From JAVJPJ01 sp040217295 (GTDB lineage: Bacteria; Pseudomonadota; Alphaproteobacteria; Rhodobacterales; Rhodobacteraceae), in NCBI GenBank assembly GCA_964460185.1, contig CAYWTM010000004.1, positions 1 to 64,000 on the forward strand: a stretch of DNA of 64,000 nt. The letters are read 5' to 3'. Shown here one piece after another: positions 42,953 through 51,494 of the stretch (positions are counted from its first letter, which is position 1; the number at the start of each line of letters is the position of its first letter). Below the pieces are notes generated by a model, which saw only the letters and a list, made by a program, of their open reading frames with translations, ran no database searches and was not told the origin of the DNA. A program made the position numbers and the translations under genes.

Positions 42953-43276
42953 TCAACGCGCGCCTTGTGTGCTTTCTCCGACACGGTCAGGCGCGCTGGG
43001 CGAGGGGAGCAAGTCCATTTCCGCCTCCAGCATGCCCAGGCCCTTCGGCTTCTTTTCCCGGTATCGGATGATGCGTTTGAGTTTGGGAAAATGCGACCAG
43101 TCCCACGACGAATAGCTGCCGCCCATCGCCACCGAAATCTTGCGCATCGAAAAGCCGAAGCGGTCTTCGCACACGACCTCGACCACGGTGCCCGGCTGGA
43201 CGGGGCAGCCCTTGCCATCATGGATGATCCAGGGGCCCCAGTCTTCGCCGCCGTCATGCTTCCAAGATGTCGCCAT
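42953..43276 (-). CDS. conserved hypothetical protein, 107 residues
   Basis: Tryptophan-rich small soluble protein: GPWIIHDGKGCPVQPGTVV followed by a strand-rich stretch (VCEDRFGFSMRKISVAMGG) and SSWDWSHFPKLKRIIRYR. The WxxHDGKGCPV ... SWDWSH ... IIRYR pattern is compatible with a small beta-barrel of the kind found in uncharacterised alphaproteobacterial and phage-associated proteins. I do not know its function. It stands between the GntR island and the GTPase operon, with 147 bases separating it from the latter. Confidence 0.6.
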   Translation of the reverse strand: MATSWKHDGGEDWGPWIIHDGKGCPVQPGTVVEVVCEDRFGFSMRKISVAMGGSYSSWDWSHFPKLKRIIRYREKKPKGLGMLEAEMDLLPSPSAPDRVGESTQGAR

Positions 43277-43423
43277 TCCATCCTCGCTGTTGGAGCCTGT
43301 TCAGACGGTAAGCCTCAGTGTGCATGAATCATAAACCGGTCCGCGAATTGTGCAACAAGGGGGGATTGCACATGCGATGCGCAACGGCAGGGGAACGCGG
43401 ATGATCGAAACGCAGACGATCGG

Positions 43424-44749
43424 TCAGGCTTCCGCATCGAATGCCCGGCACATCCGGTTGAGCGATATCTGCGCAAGCCCGGAGCTTACGACCGACGCAT
43501 CCACAAGGATGAAGACAAGCCCGACATCCGGGATGACCTGAAACAGCAACCGGTGCTTGTGCATCGACAGGTTCAGGGATGAAACTTTCCCGCGCATGTC
43601 GGAAACGCCGAAGGCCGTGGTGAGGCGGCGCAGGGTTTCGTCACACAACATCCCGAGTTCGCGGCACGTCGTTTCGTCACCTGCCAAGACTTCGGATGCA
43701 TCCGGCGCAGAAAACAGCGTCACGCCCACGGCACGGGCCCCCGCCAGGTTGCCGGCCATCTGCCTCAGACTATCCGTGACATCTGCCACGCCCGGGCCGG
43801 ACTGGTTGGCCCGTGGTGCCGCGATCCTGGCTTTCGGCGCCTCAACTGGCGTCGGCTTGGGGTCCGGGGCGACGCCAGCCATATCCTCCGCGATATCCGG
43901 AACGTCCGCTGTGGCATCCTCCACATCGGGCGCGCCATCCCCCGAGGCCACCGACCGGGCGCGGAATTCAGCGATGTCGCAGATGTCACCCGCATCGCCC
44001 GCAGGACGCGCCGGGGCTTCCTCGAGAACCGAACCCGGGTTGCGGATCCCCGGGCCGAAGGACCGGATGGTCGACAGGATTTCAGGCGCGCCCGTTTCGA
44101 TCCAGACATCTTCGGAACCGGCGGCGGCGTCGATGGTCTGGCGAAACCCACACACGAAGATACAGCTGTCGAAATAGGGGCCGGTTTCCCTGACCAGGCG
44201 TTCCCTGAGGCGGCGTCGGTCACGGGCGGTGCGCAGCTTGTCTGCCCTCGACACCGCCAGGATCCCGTGTCTTGGGCGGGCATCGCCCAACTGCTCGACG
44301 ATGCTCTGTTCCGTCAATCGCCAGGCCTGGGATGCGATGGTAACCCAGATCATGACATCGCAAGACCCGATCAGGCGGCACTGTGCCTCGGTCAGATCCG
44401 AGGCGGTCGTCAGCGGCACTTCAACCAGTTCGACCCCGACAAGATGCGCCTGATCCGTCCAGAGTTGCACCTTTGCGGCGCCGCGAAATACATCGGGGTC
44501 CGCAGCACCGTCACACCTCGTGTGCTGGCCGTCAGCATCGTGAATGTCCAGACCCGCCTGTGCACGGTACGACGCAACGATGACAGGCCGGCTGTCGCGG
44601 CCGACATTGTCCGGCAGGACCCGCGCGCGCAGCAGTGCGTTGAGAACCGTGGACTTTCCCGAACTGATCTCGCCGCACACGGCAACCTTGAGCACCGGCC
44701 AGTTGTTGGTCCGCGCCGCATCGTCGATGACGGTCTGCTGTGTCGGCAT
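43424..44749 (-). CDS. P-loop GTPase-like protein with C-terminal Roadblock/LC7-like domain
   Basis: 441 residues in three parts. A G domain (about 18-215) has the P-loop GEISSGKST at 26-34; the Walker B/G3 position is degenerate (VELVEVPLTT at 106-115 instead of DxPG); the G4-like SRAD is at 167-170. A Pro/Ala/Asp-rich linker covers about 240-320. The C-terminal 120 residues (AVGVTLFSAPDASEVLAGDE ... LVFILVDASVV) have the beta-alpha-beta pattern of Roadblock/LC7 domains. No membrane helix. Last gene of the five-gene cluster, 11 bases after the dynamin-like gene. A regulatory or inactive GTPase partner is inferred. Confidence 0.7.
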   Translation of the reverse strand: MPTQQTVIDDAARTNNWPVLKVAVCGEISSGKSTVLNALLRARVLPDNVGRDSRPVIVASYRAQAGLDIHDADGQHTRCDGAADPDVFRGAAKVQLWTDQAHLVGVELVEVPLTTASDLTEAQCRLIGSCDVMIWVTIASQAWRLTEQSIVEQLGDARPRHGILAVSRADKLRTARDRRRLRERLVRETGPYFDSCIFVCGFRQTIDAAAGSEDVWIETGAPEILSTIRSFGPGIRNPGSVLEEAPARPAGDAGDICDIAEFRARSVASGDGAPDVEDATADVPDIAEDMAGVAPDPKPTPVEAPKARIAAPRANQSGPGVADVTDSLRQMAGNLAGARAVGVTLFSAPDASEVLAGDETTCRELGMLCDETLRRLTTAFGVSDMRGKVSSLNLSMHKHRLLFQVIPDVGLVFILVDASVVSSGLAQISLNRMCRAFDAEA

Positions 44750-44760
44750 TGCGGATATCC

Positions 44761-46881
44761 TCAGGCGGCTTCGGGCAGGTCGGATCGGGACAGCGCGCTG
44801 TCAAGCGCCGACAGGTTCAGCAAAAGACGTTCCAGCACCTCCATTCGGCTTTGCAGACGCCGGACCAGATTGGCCCGCATCTCGGGATCATGGGCGATCT
44901 TTTCCATCTCGGCCTTGTCCTGCTTCAATCGAAGAGTGTGTTCGGCAAGGCTGTCCTCGACCATGCGCAGCATGACCTGAATCCGTGACATGCCTGCTGT
45001 CGCGCGTTCCACCTGCGCCTCGTTGAAGGCCGCAAGGATCTGCTCGACCGATGGTCTCAATTCGGCGGCGGCAATCAAATGCAGGGCGGCGAGTGACCTC
45101 TCGATATTGACCGTCCTTTGGCGCCAGAACGCCCAGCCGCGATCTGCGATCAGCCCCGCGCGCAGGGTCCGCCTTGGCAGGGTCAGGGTCGACATGAACT
45201 CTGCATAGGGCAGATCGTCCAACGCGATGTTCTCGGACGGGTCCTGGAACTTGTCCTTGATGGCGTGGCGGCAGGCATGGATGCAGTTGTTCAGCGCGAC
45301 ATCCGTGGCGGCCCGCGATTTTTCATAGTATCGCAGCACGTCCCTTTCGATCGCGAACTGAAGCGGTGTCGTCTCGATCTCCAGCGCCTTCGTGGCCTGG
45401 CCCCGGACGGACGATCTGAACAGGTGTTCCTCAAAGACCGCCTTCTGGCTTTCCACGAAGGTTTCGATCGACGACAAAAGCTTCCCTTCCAGACTGGTCC
45501 AGGATTTCGTCACCACCTTTTCGATCTGCAGATCAGCGGCTTCGACATGCGCGGCGATTTCTGACTGCACCTTGCGCATGCTTGCGATTTCCGACTCGAG
45601 TTCTGCAGCGGCGGCTTCGGCGATGTCGGCCCGGATGCTTTCCACCTGCAATTGCAGGGCGTCACGGTTGCGTTTCGCCACGAACTGCGTGCCGGTCAGT
45701 TCTGCGCGGATGTCGCCCAGAAGCTGACCCAGCTGCCTGGTCCCGACACCGTTGTCGATGATCTCCGACAGCGTCGCCTTGACCTCATTCAACCCGGAGG
45801 CCAGCAGCAACCGCTCGGCCCGATCGTTCGGAACATGGCCATGCCTGGACCGGATATACTCCGCCAGTTCGGGCGTATCCACGGATGCCCGGGCCGCTTC
45901 CACCTCGTCGTCATCACGCATCACGAGATCGGCCAGATATGCGCTGCCTGCCACGATCTTGAACTCGATGTCCGGGATGGCATCGCGCAACCGGCGCGAA
46001 ACATCCGCCATCACCCGGGGCACCTCGGTGCTGTAGTCATCCAGTTCGTCGATGCGGTTCACATAGATCAACACATCTTTCGCATCCTGCTTTGCCAGAA
46101 TGCGGATCAGCGCAACGTCGACCTCGGTAAGGGGTTGATGCGCAGACAGAACAACGATGAACACATCCGATTTGTCCAGGCTGCGGCAGGTGAATTCATC
46201 GCGCACAAGGAACGGATCGTTCACGCCGGGCGTGTCCGTGAGTATGGTAGGAACCTGAAAATCAGGCACCCGCAAATACAGATTGGCCACCTTGGTCAGG
46301 GCGGCATAGCGGCCCAGCGACTTGTCATCCAGATCATGGTCGGATCCGGGGCCGGCACAAACATATCGCTTCAACAGATCGGGCGTCAGGAAATCATAGT
46401 CGTGCTTGCTGCCAAGCAGGGTGTGATAGTAATTTCCCAACCGCTTCTTGGCGCGTTCGCGCATCTCTTCGCTCTGCCGTTGCAGAAGATCGGTGTCGAA
46501 CCCCGGCAAGAGCTGCTCGGTCAGTTTGCGGACCTTGGAGCCGCCCGACATGATCTCTTGCCAGTCCTTTTCATCAAAGAATTCGAACCGCGCGCCGAAT
46601 GACGGATCCTTGGGCAGGTTTATCCGAACATTCGTCACCACCGACGTCCATGGGTTCACGTCCGAGGGCAGAAATTCGTGCTGTTCCAGGAAAGCATTCA
46701 GAAAGGTCGATTTACCGGCCTTGACCTGCCCGATCACGGCGACCTTGGCAGCCCATTGATCCAACCGCTGCCTGAGGTCCTGGAAATTCTGCCACGTCTT
46801 GCGGTCAACCATGGTTTGCAGGCGGTCGAGCGTTTCACGCAGGAAATCCAGCTCTCTCCGCTGATTGGGCGCGATCTTCAC
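44761..46881 (-). CDS. dynamin-like GTPase (large, coiled-coil stalk)
   Basis: 706 residues. G1 GQVKAGKST at 51-59, G2 Thr in NPWTSVVTN around 76-84, G3 DTPGVND at 216-222, G4 NRID at 275-278: a complete dynamin-family G domain with the long G2-G3 insertion seen in bacterial members. Residues after 380 form a long helical stalk with coiled-coil stretches (IRADIAEAAAAELESEIASM). A Trp/Arg-rich patch (DRGWAFWRQR) near the C-terminal third could be a membrane-touching tip. No classical transmembrane helix. Its ATG overlaps... in the reverse sense, the next upstream gene ends at 46878 inside its start, giving translational coupling. Confidence 0.88.
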   Translation of the reverse strand: MKIAPNQRRELDFLRETLDRLQTMVDRKTWQNFQDLRQRLDQWAAKVAVIGQVKAGKSTFLNAFLEQHEFLPSDVNPWTSVVTNVRINLPKDPSFGARFEFFDEKDWQEIMSGGSKVRKLTEQLLPGFDTDLLQRQSEEMRERAKKRLGNYYHTLLGSKHDYDFLTPDLLKRYVCAGPGSDHDLDDKSLGRYAALTKVANLYLRVPDFQVPTILTDTPGVNDPFLVRDEFTCRSLDKSDVFIVVLSAHQPLTEVDVALIRILAKQDAKDVLIYVNRIDELDDYSTEVPRVMADVSRRLRDAIPDIEFKIVAGSAYLADLVMRDDDEVEAARASVDTPELAEYIRSRHGHVPNDRAERLLLASGLNEVKATLSEIIDNGVGTRQLGQLLGDIRAELTGTQFVAKRNRDALQLQVESIRADIAEAAAAELESEIASMRKVQSEIAAHVEAADLQIEKVVTKSWTSLEGKLLSSIETFVESQKAVFEEHLFRSSVRGQATKALEIETTPLQFAIERDVLRYYEKSRAATDVALNNCIHACRHAIKDKFQDPSENIALDDLPYAEFMSTLTLPRRTLRAGLIADRGWAFWRQRTVNIERSLAALHLIAAAELRPSVEQILAAFNEAQVERATAGMSRIQVMLRMVEDSLAEHTLRLKQDKAEMEKIAHDPEMRANLVRRLQSRMEVLERLLLNLSALDSALSRSDLPEAA

Positions 46882-48386
46882 GGCTTTCTCCTATTCACCA
46901 CATGCTGCACAAGCGCGTGGGCCACATCTTGATGTGTGTCATCGCGACGTGGCGCACCTATGGCCGGGGCGTTCTGCTGTCCGTCCAGTGTCACGATCAG
47001 CTCTTCGACGCAGCTCAGCACCATGTCGGCATCGGCGAGATCGACACCGCGCACCAGGTCTTCCCAGATGGATCGCGCGGTTGCCGGTTGCACGACGTCC
47101 GGGGGCGGTGACACGGCTGGCGCTTCTTCCTCGGAGGCGAGGGACACCAGGAGATGCACATTGTCTGCAATGCTTGTATCGAACTCGGGGTCCGCCTCGG
47201 GGCCAAGGTCATCCTCCGTCGCGACCGTTGGCTCGATGACCTCTTCCTGCTCGGCCTCAGGCTCGGCAGCCTCTTCCGTCGCGACCGTTGGCTCGTCAGC
47301 CTCCTCCTGCTCGGCCTCAGGCTCGGCAGCCTCTTCCGTCGCGACCGTTGGCTCGTCAGCCTCCTCCTGCTCGGCCTCCGGCTCGTCCCACTGCAAGCCG
47401 ATCAGCGCCGCCAGAAGCGATTGTTCCGGGTCGCTCGCAGTTTGCGCCGCATCCTCTTCGGGATGTCGTGCGACGATCTGCGGTTCGGTCACCTCATGAT
47501 GCGCCGGGGTTTGAGATTGGGCAGCGTCTGGCGGAACGCCGGGTGGGGCCTGCTCGATAATGGTTTCTACTCTCGGCGCGATGGTGCCGGCGCTCACGCG
47601 CCGCGGGATCACGCGCCGGGGTATGACCGGCGTTCTTGCCGCCGCCCGTCGGAACACCTCGAAGACATCCGCGATCTGTTCGGAGGTCTGTTCCAAAGGC
47701 CCAAAGCCCTGCGTCAGCGTTTCAAGATGCGCTCGGATCGTCGCGATGTCACCCTCGTCCAACAGCGACGCCATCAGGAAGTGTTTGAAATAGAACTCCG
47801 CGTCGCGGCGAACCCGGCGCAGGACCCGATCACCGGCACGTTCGTCCGGCAAACGGTCGGCGTGGGTCATCAAGAGCGTCGCGTCGAAAAGCAGGCGATC
47901 GGGCATTTCATTCCAAACCGACTTTTCGCTTTGCCGCCAGGCCTGGGTCGCATTGGTGCACCAGATCACCGCGTCCGCGTGATCCAGCATCCATTCCCAG
48001 CTCTGCGTGGGTATGTTCGGATCCGATGTGCCGGGCGTGTCGATGATATCGCAGGCTTCCAGGATCGGCGCGGGATGCGACAAGATGCAATACCGGGTAT
48101 CATCGACCGTGACGCTATCCAGAGACGCGACTTCCCGGGTCTGGCCATCCAGACCGACCGTCATGCAGAACCTTTCGCCCGCGATCAGCCAGACCGGCGG
48201 CAACGCGGTGGCGGTCACGTTGGACGGCAGAATGCGCTCTCCCAAAAGACCGTTGATCAACTTGGTCTTTCCGGCGCTGAATTCGCCCGCGACCATCAGC
48301 CTGGGCTTGCGGCCGCGCTTTTGGCCTTCTGATGCGTCCATGCCGCCGTCTTGCGCGGTCTCGGGTGTGGTGCCCATGTATGTCAT
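46878..48386 (-). CDS. GTPase with acidic tandem-repeat linker
   Basis: 502 residues. G domain with P-loop GEFSAGKT at 34-41, G3 DTPGTSD at 116-122, and THAD (G4-like) at 174-177. The segment CTNATQAWRQSEKSVWNE parallels VTIASQAWRLTEQSIVEQ of the 43424 product, so the two are paralogues. After about 240 comes a disordered Pro/Ala/Glu-rich region with three 20-residue repeats (335-394, EPEAEQEEADEPTVATEEAA), then a short C-terminal helical region. It lacks the long dynamin stalk. ATGA overlaps join it to both neighbours. Role unknown; an adaptor or regulator of the two dynamin-like proteins is inferred. Confidence 0.8.
   Translation of the reverse strand: MTYMGTTPETAQDGGMDASEGQKRGRKPRLMVAGEFSAGKTKLINGLLGERILPSNVTATALPPVWLIAGERFCMTVGLDGQTREVASLDSVTVDDTRYCILSHPAPILEACDIIDTPGTSDPNIPTQSWEWMLDHADAVIWCTNATQAWRQSEKSVWNEMPDRLLFDATLLMTHADRLPDERAGDRVLRRVRRDAEFYFKHFLMASLLDEGDIATIRAHLETLTQGFGPLEQTSEQIADVFEVFRRAAARTPVIPRRVIPRRVSAGTIAPRVETIIEQAPPGVPPDAAQSQTPAHHEVTEPQIVARHPEEDAAQTASDPEQSLLAALIGLQWDEPEAEQEEADEPTVATEEAAEPEAEQEEADEPTVATEEAAEPEAEQEEVIEPTVATEDDLGPEADPEFDTSIADNVHLLVSLASEEEAPAVSPPPDVVQPATARSIWEDLVRGVDLADADMVLSCVEELIVTLDGQQNAPAIGAPRRDDTHQDVAHALVQHVVNRRKP
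47205..47384 (-). repeat. three in-frame 60-bp tandem repeats inside the GTPase gene
   Basis: Three adjacent 60-base units encode EPEAEQEEADEPTVATEEAA and two variants. The first two are almost identical at DNA level, and the outermost unit has drifted (EEVIEPTVATEDDL). Recent expansion by slippage or unequal crossing-over is likely, and copy number may vary between strains. The product is a highly acidic flexible linker. Confidence 0.9.
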
Positions 48387-50341
48387 GCCGAAAGCTTCTT
48401 GTGTTCGGGGTCCAGAACGCCGCCGTCCCCCTTGGAGCGCTCAAAGACCGCTTTGCAGAACCTTGCCTGATCCATTGCAAACGCGTCGACAATCGCACGC
48501 GTCCGTTCGACGGCAGGATCGAAAACGTCATTGATGAGATCGTCGATCAATGGGCTCGTCTCGGCCAGAATTACGGCCTCATATCGCTTGCGCGCCTTGC
48601 TCACGGCACCGAAGCGCCAGTACTTGCGCCACCATGGCCCCTGCAGATCCAGTGACAGCGTCCGCGCCAGAATGGTGGGCGGTTTTTCTGCGGGTTGTTC
48701 GGGAAAATCGACCGTCCCGCCATCGCGGAAAACACCCAGATCGTTTTCGAGTATTTCCTGAACGCCATCGAGTAGGATATCGAAGGCGATCTCACCCTCG
48801 CGCCGCAACTTGGCGCAGCACGACGTGAAAGCGGTCTTCATCATCATCCGCAACACGGTTGGGTCGTGGTTCCAGGATCCGATTTCGCCAAAGGCCTCGA
48901 TATGGGCCTGAAGGGCCTCGAGGGCGGACGCCAGAAAGGTGGTCTGTGCCCGTTCCAGCCGCCCGCGCAGCATGTTGCGCAATTCGTCGGCATTGGTGTC
49001 GAGACTGTGAAGGGCCTTGTCCCGCAGATCAGAGAGCTGTGCGTTGAGCTCAGCCGCCGACAGGTTGCCCGGAGACGCAAGCTTGACGTTCTTCTGGTCC
49101 GCCAGGTTCTCGACGGTTTCGCTCATCTCGATGATCATGTTGATCTCGTTCTGAACGTCATTGAGGATCGCCGATCCCGGCCCTTCGATCACCCGGCGGG
49201 CGATGGCCCTCAGCAATTCATAAACCCCCGAGGCCTCCATCGCGCGGGTGCGCAGCAGTTCGGGGTCAGACGTGTCGTCGCCATAGAGATGCGCCAGGGC
49301 GGCGCGGCTTGCGGGGGCCATGACCGCCGTGGGGTCGATGGCGCAATTCGCCCAGTATCCGCTGCCGAACAGGATCTGGACCTCTTCACCCAGGCCCAAC
49401 CGCTTGAGCGTTTTCTCGATGGACGCGCGGATCTTTTCCTTCTCGCCTTCGGGGTCTTCCAACTCGTCGATGCGATTGACGAAAATCAGGACTTCGCGGG
49501 CTTCGACGCTGCAGATGATCCGCAAAAGCGCGACATCCATGGTCGACAGGGCCTGGTGCGCCGACAACACGACAACACAGACCCGACTGTCGCTGATCGC
49601 GTTCAGCGTGATCTGTTCACGCATCATGAAAGTGTCGTTCACACCCGGCGTGTCCCGCAGGCACAAGCCTTTTGGCAGATAAGGCAGATCCAGATATAGG
49701 TCGGCCGATTTCGTGATATCGGCAAAAACCCCTTCCAGGGTGCCATCGGCCGGATCATCGGGATCACCGTAGCAGATGTAGCGATTGATCGTGTCTTTCT
49801 TCAGATCCGGAAAGACATGGCTTTTTCCAAGCAGTCGTTCGAATTCATCGCCCAGCCTGGCCTCGGTCGTCTGGCGCATCTCGCTGACCTGCAAACGAAC
49901 CTCTGCCGCTTCCGTCGCAAAGCCGGCCCGTTCTGCCATCTCGCCAAGACGCCCGCCGGTTGCCACCAGCCGATCCCATTCATGCGCATCAAAGAACCGG
50001 AACAACGCCCGTGTGTTCAGGGGGCGATGGCGGCTGTTGAGATGCAGGGCCGTGATGACGGACGTCCAGGGATTCACATCCGACGGCAGCATCTCCGTTT
50101 GCCCGACCAGCGCGTTGAGCAGCGTGCTTTTGCCTGACTTGACCTGTCCGATGATGCTGACCGACGGCTCGAAGGCGTAGATCTTTTCGATGACCCGCTC
50201 GATGGGTTCTTCCACAAAGGTGAGCGCCGTTTCCGAAAACTGCTTCAATGCGCGTTCGAGCGTGTCCAGCCGCTCCCACAGTGCATTGAGTTCTTCGAAT
50301 CCTTCGCGGTGCTTTTCGAAATTGGTTTCGGCGCGGGGCAT
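48383..50341 (-). CDS. dynamin-like GTPase (large, second copy)
   Basis: 652 residues. N-terminal helix, then G1 GQVKSGKST at 65-73, G2 in NPWTSVITA, G3 DTPGVND at 230-236 and G4 NRID at 289-292, closely parallel to the 44761 product (SDVNPWTSV and VVLSAHQ are shared). The C-terminal half is a helical stalk. A Trp-rich basic patch LQGPWWRKYWR near the end resembles the possible membrane-contact patch of the other copy. Start at 50341 has AGGGAGA upstream; the longer frame to 50383 enters the intergenic region. The pair may form heteromers like two-protein bacterial dynamin systems. Confidence 0.88.
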   Translation of the reverse strand: MPRAETNFEKHREGFEELNALWERLDTLERALKQFSETALTFVEEPIERVIEKIYAFEPSVSIIGQVKSGKSTLLNALVGQTEMLPSDVNPWTSVITALHLNSRHRPLNTRALFRFFDAHEWDRLVATGGRLGEMAERAGFATEAAEVRLQVSEMRQTTEARLGDEFERLLGKSHVFPDLKKDTINRYICYGDPDDPADGTLEGVFADITKSADLYLDLPYLPKGLCLRDTPGVNDTFMMREQITLNAISDSRVCVVVLSAHQALSTMDVALLRIICSVEAREVLIFVNRIDELEDPEGEKEKIRASIEKTLKRLGLGEEVQILFGSGYWANCAIDPTAVMAPASRAALAHLYGDDTSDPELLRTRAMEASGVYELLRAIARRVIEGPGSAILNDVQNEINMIIEMSETVENLADQKNVKLASPGNLSAAELNAQLSDLRDKALHSLDTNADELRNMLRGRLERAQTTFLASALEALQAHIEAFGEIGSWNHDPTVLRMMMKTAFTSCCAKLRREGEIAFDILLDGVQEILENDLGVFRDGGTVDFPEQPAEKPPTILARTLSLDLQGPWWRKYWRFGAVSKARKRYEAVILAETSPLIDDLINDVFDPAVERTRAIVDAFAMDQARFCKAVFERSKGDGGVLDPEHKKLSA

Positions 50342-50466
50342 GTAGCACGTCTCCCTGGCAGGGGGCGTGCCAGGGCGCGGCACGCATCTATATGAGCAGC
50401 GGTCAGTTCAAAACCTCTCCCCCCTGCGCGTCAGATGAGCTGCGCAAAGGGGGTTCCCAGGGCCTT

Positions 50467-50823
50467 TCAGACCTTGAGCGTCCCTTCGACGGTCTTCAGC
50501 GCAAGACGGGCCATGCCCAGGTTCGCTGTCTTTCGTTCAACCGCCAGGTACAAGAAGATCGCCGGGTTCGACGCCAAGGGCCGGATCAGGTGCAATTGGG
50601 TGCCAAGCGTGATGAGGAAGTCCTCGATGTAATCATCGAGGCCAAGTGCGGCCAGGGTTGCGTTCTTCGCCCGCACCACTTCTGTGTTGGCCGCTCCGGC
50701 GGCTTCGAGGTCGAACTTCGTGCCCGACGACTCGGACGCCAGCATCAGCCCGGATTCACTGTCAACAAGGCAGGCCCCGATAAAGCCTGTGGTGTCGCGC
50801 AGATCAGAGATATCCGTAGACAT
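50467..50823 (-). CDS. Roadblock/LC7 domain protein
   Basis: 118 residues forming a single Roadblock/LC7 domain: GFIGACLVDSESGLMLASES, EAAGAANTEVVRAKNATLAALGLDDYIEDFLITLG and HLIRPLASNPAIFLYLAVER. Such proteins dimerise and serve as activators or platforms for small GTPases (MglB for MglA is the best bacterial case). It is the first gene of the GTPase cluster, with 125 bases to the next gene. A regulator of one or more of the downstream GTPases is inferred. Confidence 0.9.
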   Translation of the reverse strand: MSTDISDLRDTTGFIGACLVDSESGLMLASESSGTKFDLEAAGAANTEVVRAKNATLAALGLDDYIEDFLITLGTQLHLIRPLASNPAIFLYLAVERKTANLGMARLALKTVEGTLKV

Positions 50824-51494
50824 TGTGGGGTTTCCCTGTGGATTGTTTCACAAGGACATTTTTCCGGACTGTGTTTGTTCGAAACTTGACTCAAAAGAGT
50901 CATTTTCAAGACGATTGGTTCCAGTCCCGAAAACCACGGCGGCCTGCCTTGGCTTAGGAAAATCTTAAGCAATACCTGATGCGCAGCCCTTGGTGATTCT
51001 TTCCGGCAGCCTTGTGCTTTATTTGCACAGAGTCCGATCCTCCAAATATTTTTGTTTAAATTCAATATCTTGAAAAAACTGAGCCGGAATTCCCATGGGC
51101 ATTTCGTGCGCAGCTCGGCCGCTGTGATCAGGATTCGCCAAGCTTTGGTCCCAGGTTCAGCTTGTTGACGAACCCTCATTCTGCAGCTGCTACCACGCGG
51201 ATTCCGTGTTCAGGCGTCAGTCGCGAAAGCGGCGATTATGGCAATTCGTGGGTTTGTGAGGCTTGTGATTATGCCTCGAAAACAGTCTTCAGGGCCTTTC
51301 CGAGGGGGACTCGGACCGGTCAGGGACCGATCCAAGCCGAATCAAGGTGCCATTGGGGCAGCAACCGGCGCGTCCCGTTCAGGCACCTCGAAGCGCTGCC
51401 CTCCCGTGCGGACGAAACGGACACGCATTGGAAAGACCTGCGTCGCAGGGCAGCCTCTTTTCGGGCGACGGCTGCACCCGACTATCGACGCCAG
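50824..51494. other. 671-base intergenic region upstream of the GTPase/Roadblock operon
   Basis: No gene is supported on either strand; short open frames lack family resemblance and ribosome sites. It should hold the promoter of the Roadblock-GTPase operon (minus strand). Visible elements are the palindrome at 50887-50902 and an AT-rich patch at about 51035-51080. The part from 51180 to 51494 behind the RpiR gene shows nothing recognisable. Confidence 0.5.
50887..50902. promoter_or_regulatory. perfect dyad TGACTC-AAAA-GAGTCA upstream of the GTPase operon
   Basis: Six-base arms with a four-base A spacer, 64 bases upstream of the Roadblock start codon. The position suits an operator for the five-gene operon. 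It could alternatively form a small RNA hairpin followed by TTTTC on the plus strand, but no plus-strand gene precedes it. Confidence 0.4.

Noticed and set aside
43350..43371. GTGCAA ... TTGCAC small inverted repeat downstream of the GTPase operon start region
   Set aside because: Only six base pairs with a G-run loop and no T tail; too weak to call a terminator.
47205..47384. 60-bp periodic repeat considered as a CRISPR-like array
   Set aside because: The units are contiguous without spacers, stay in frame, and encode a coherent acidic linker within a GTPase gene.
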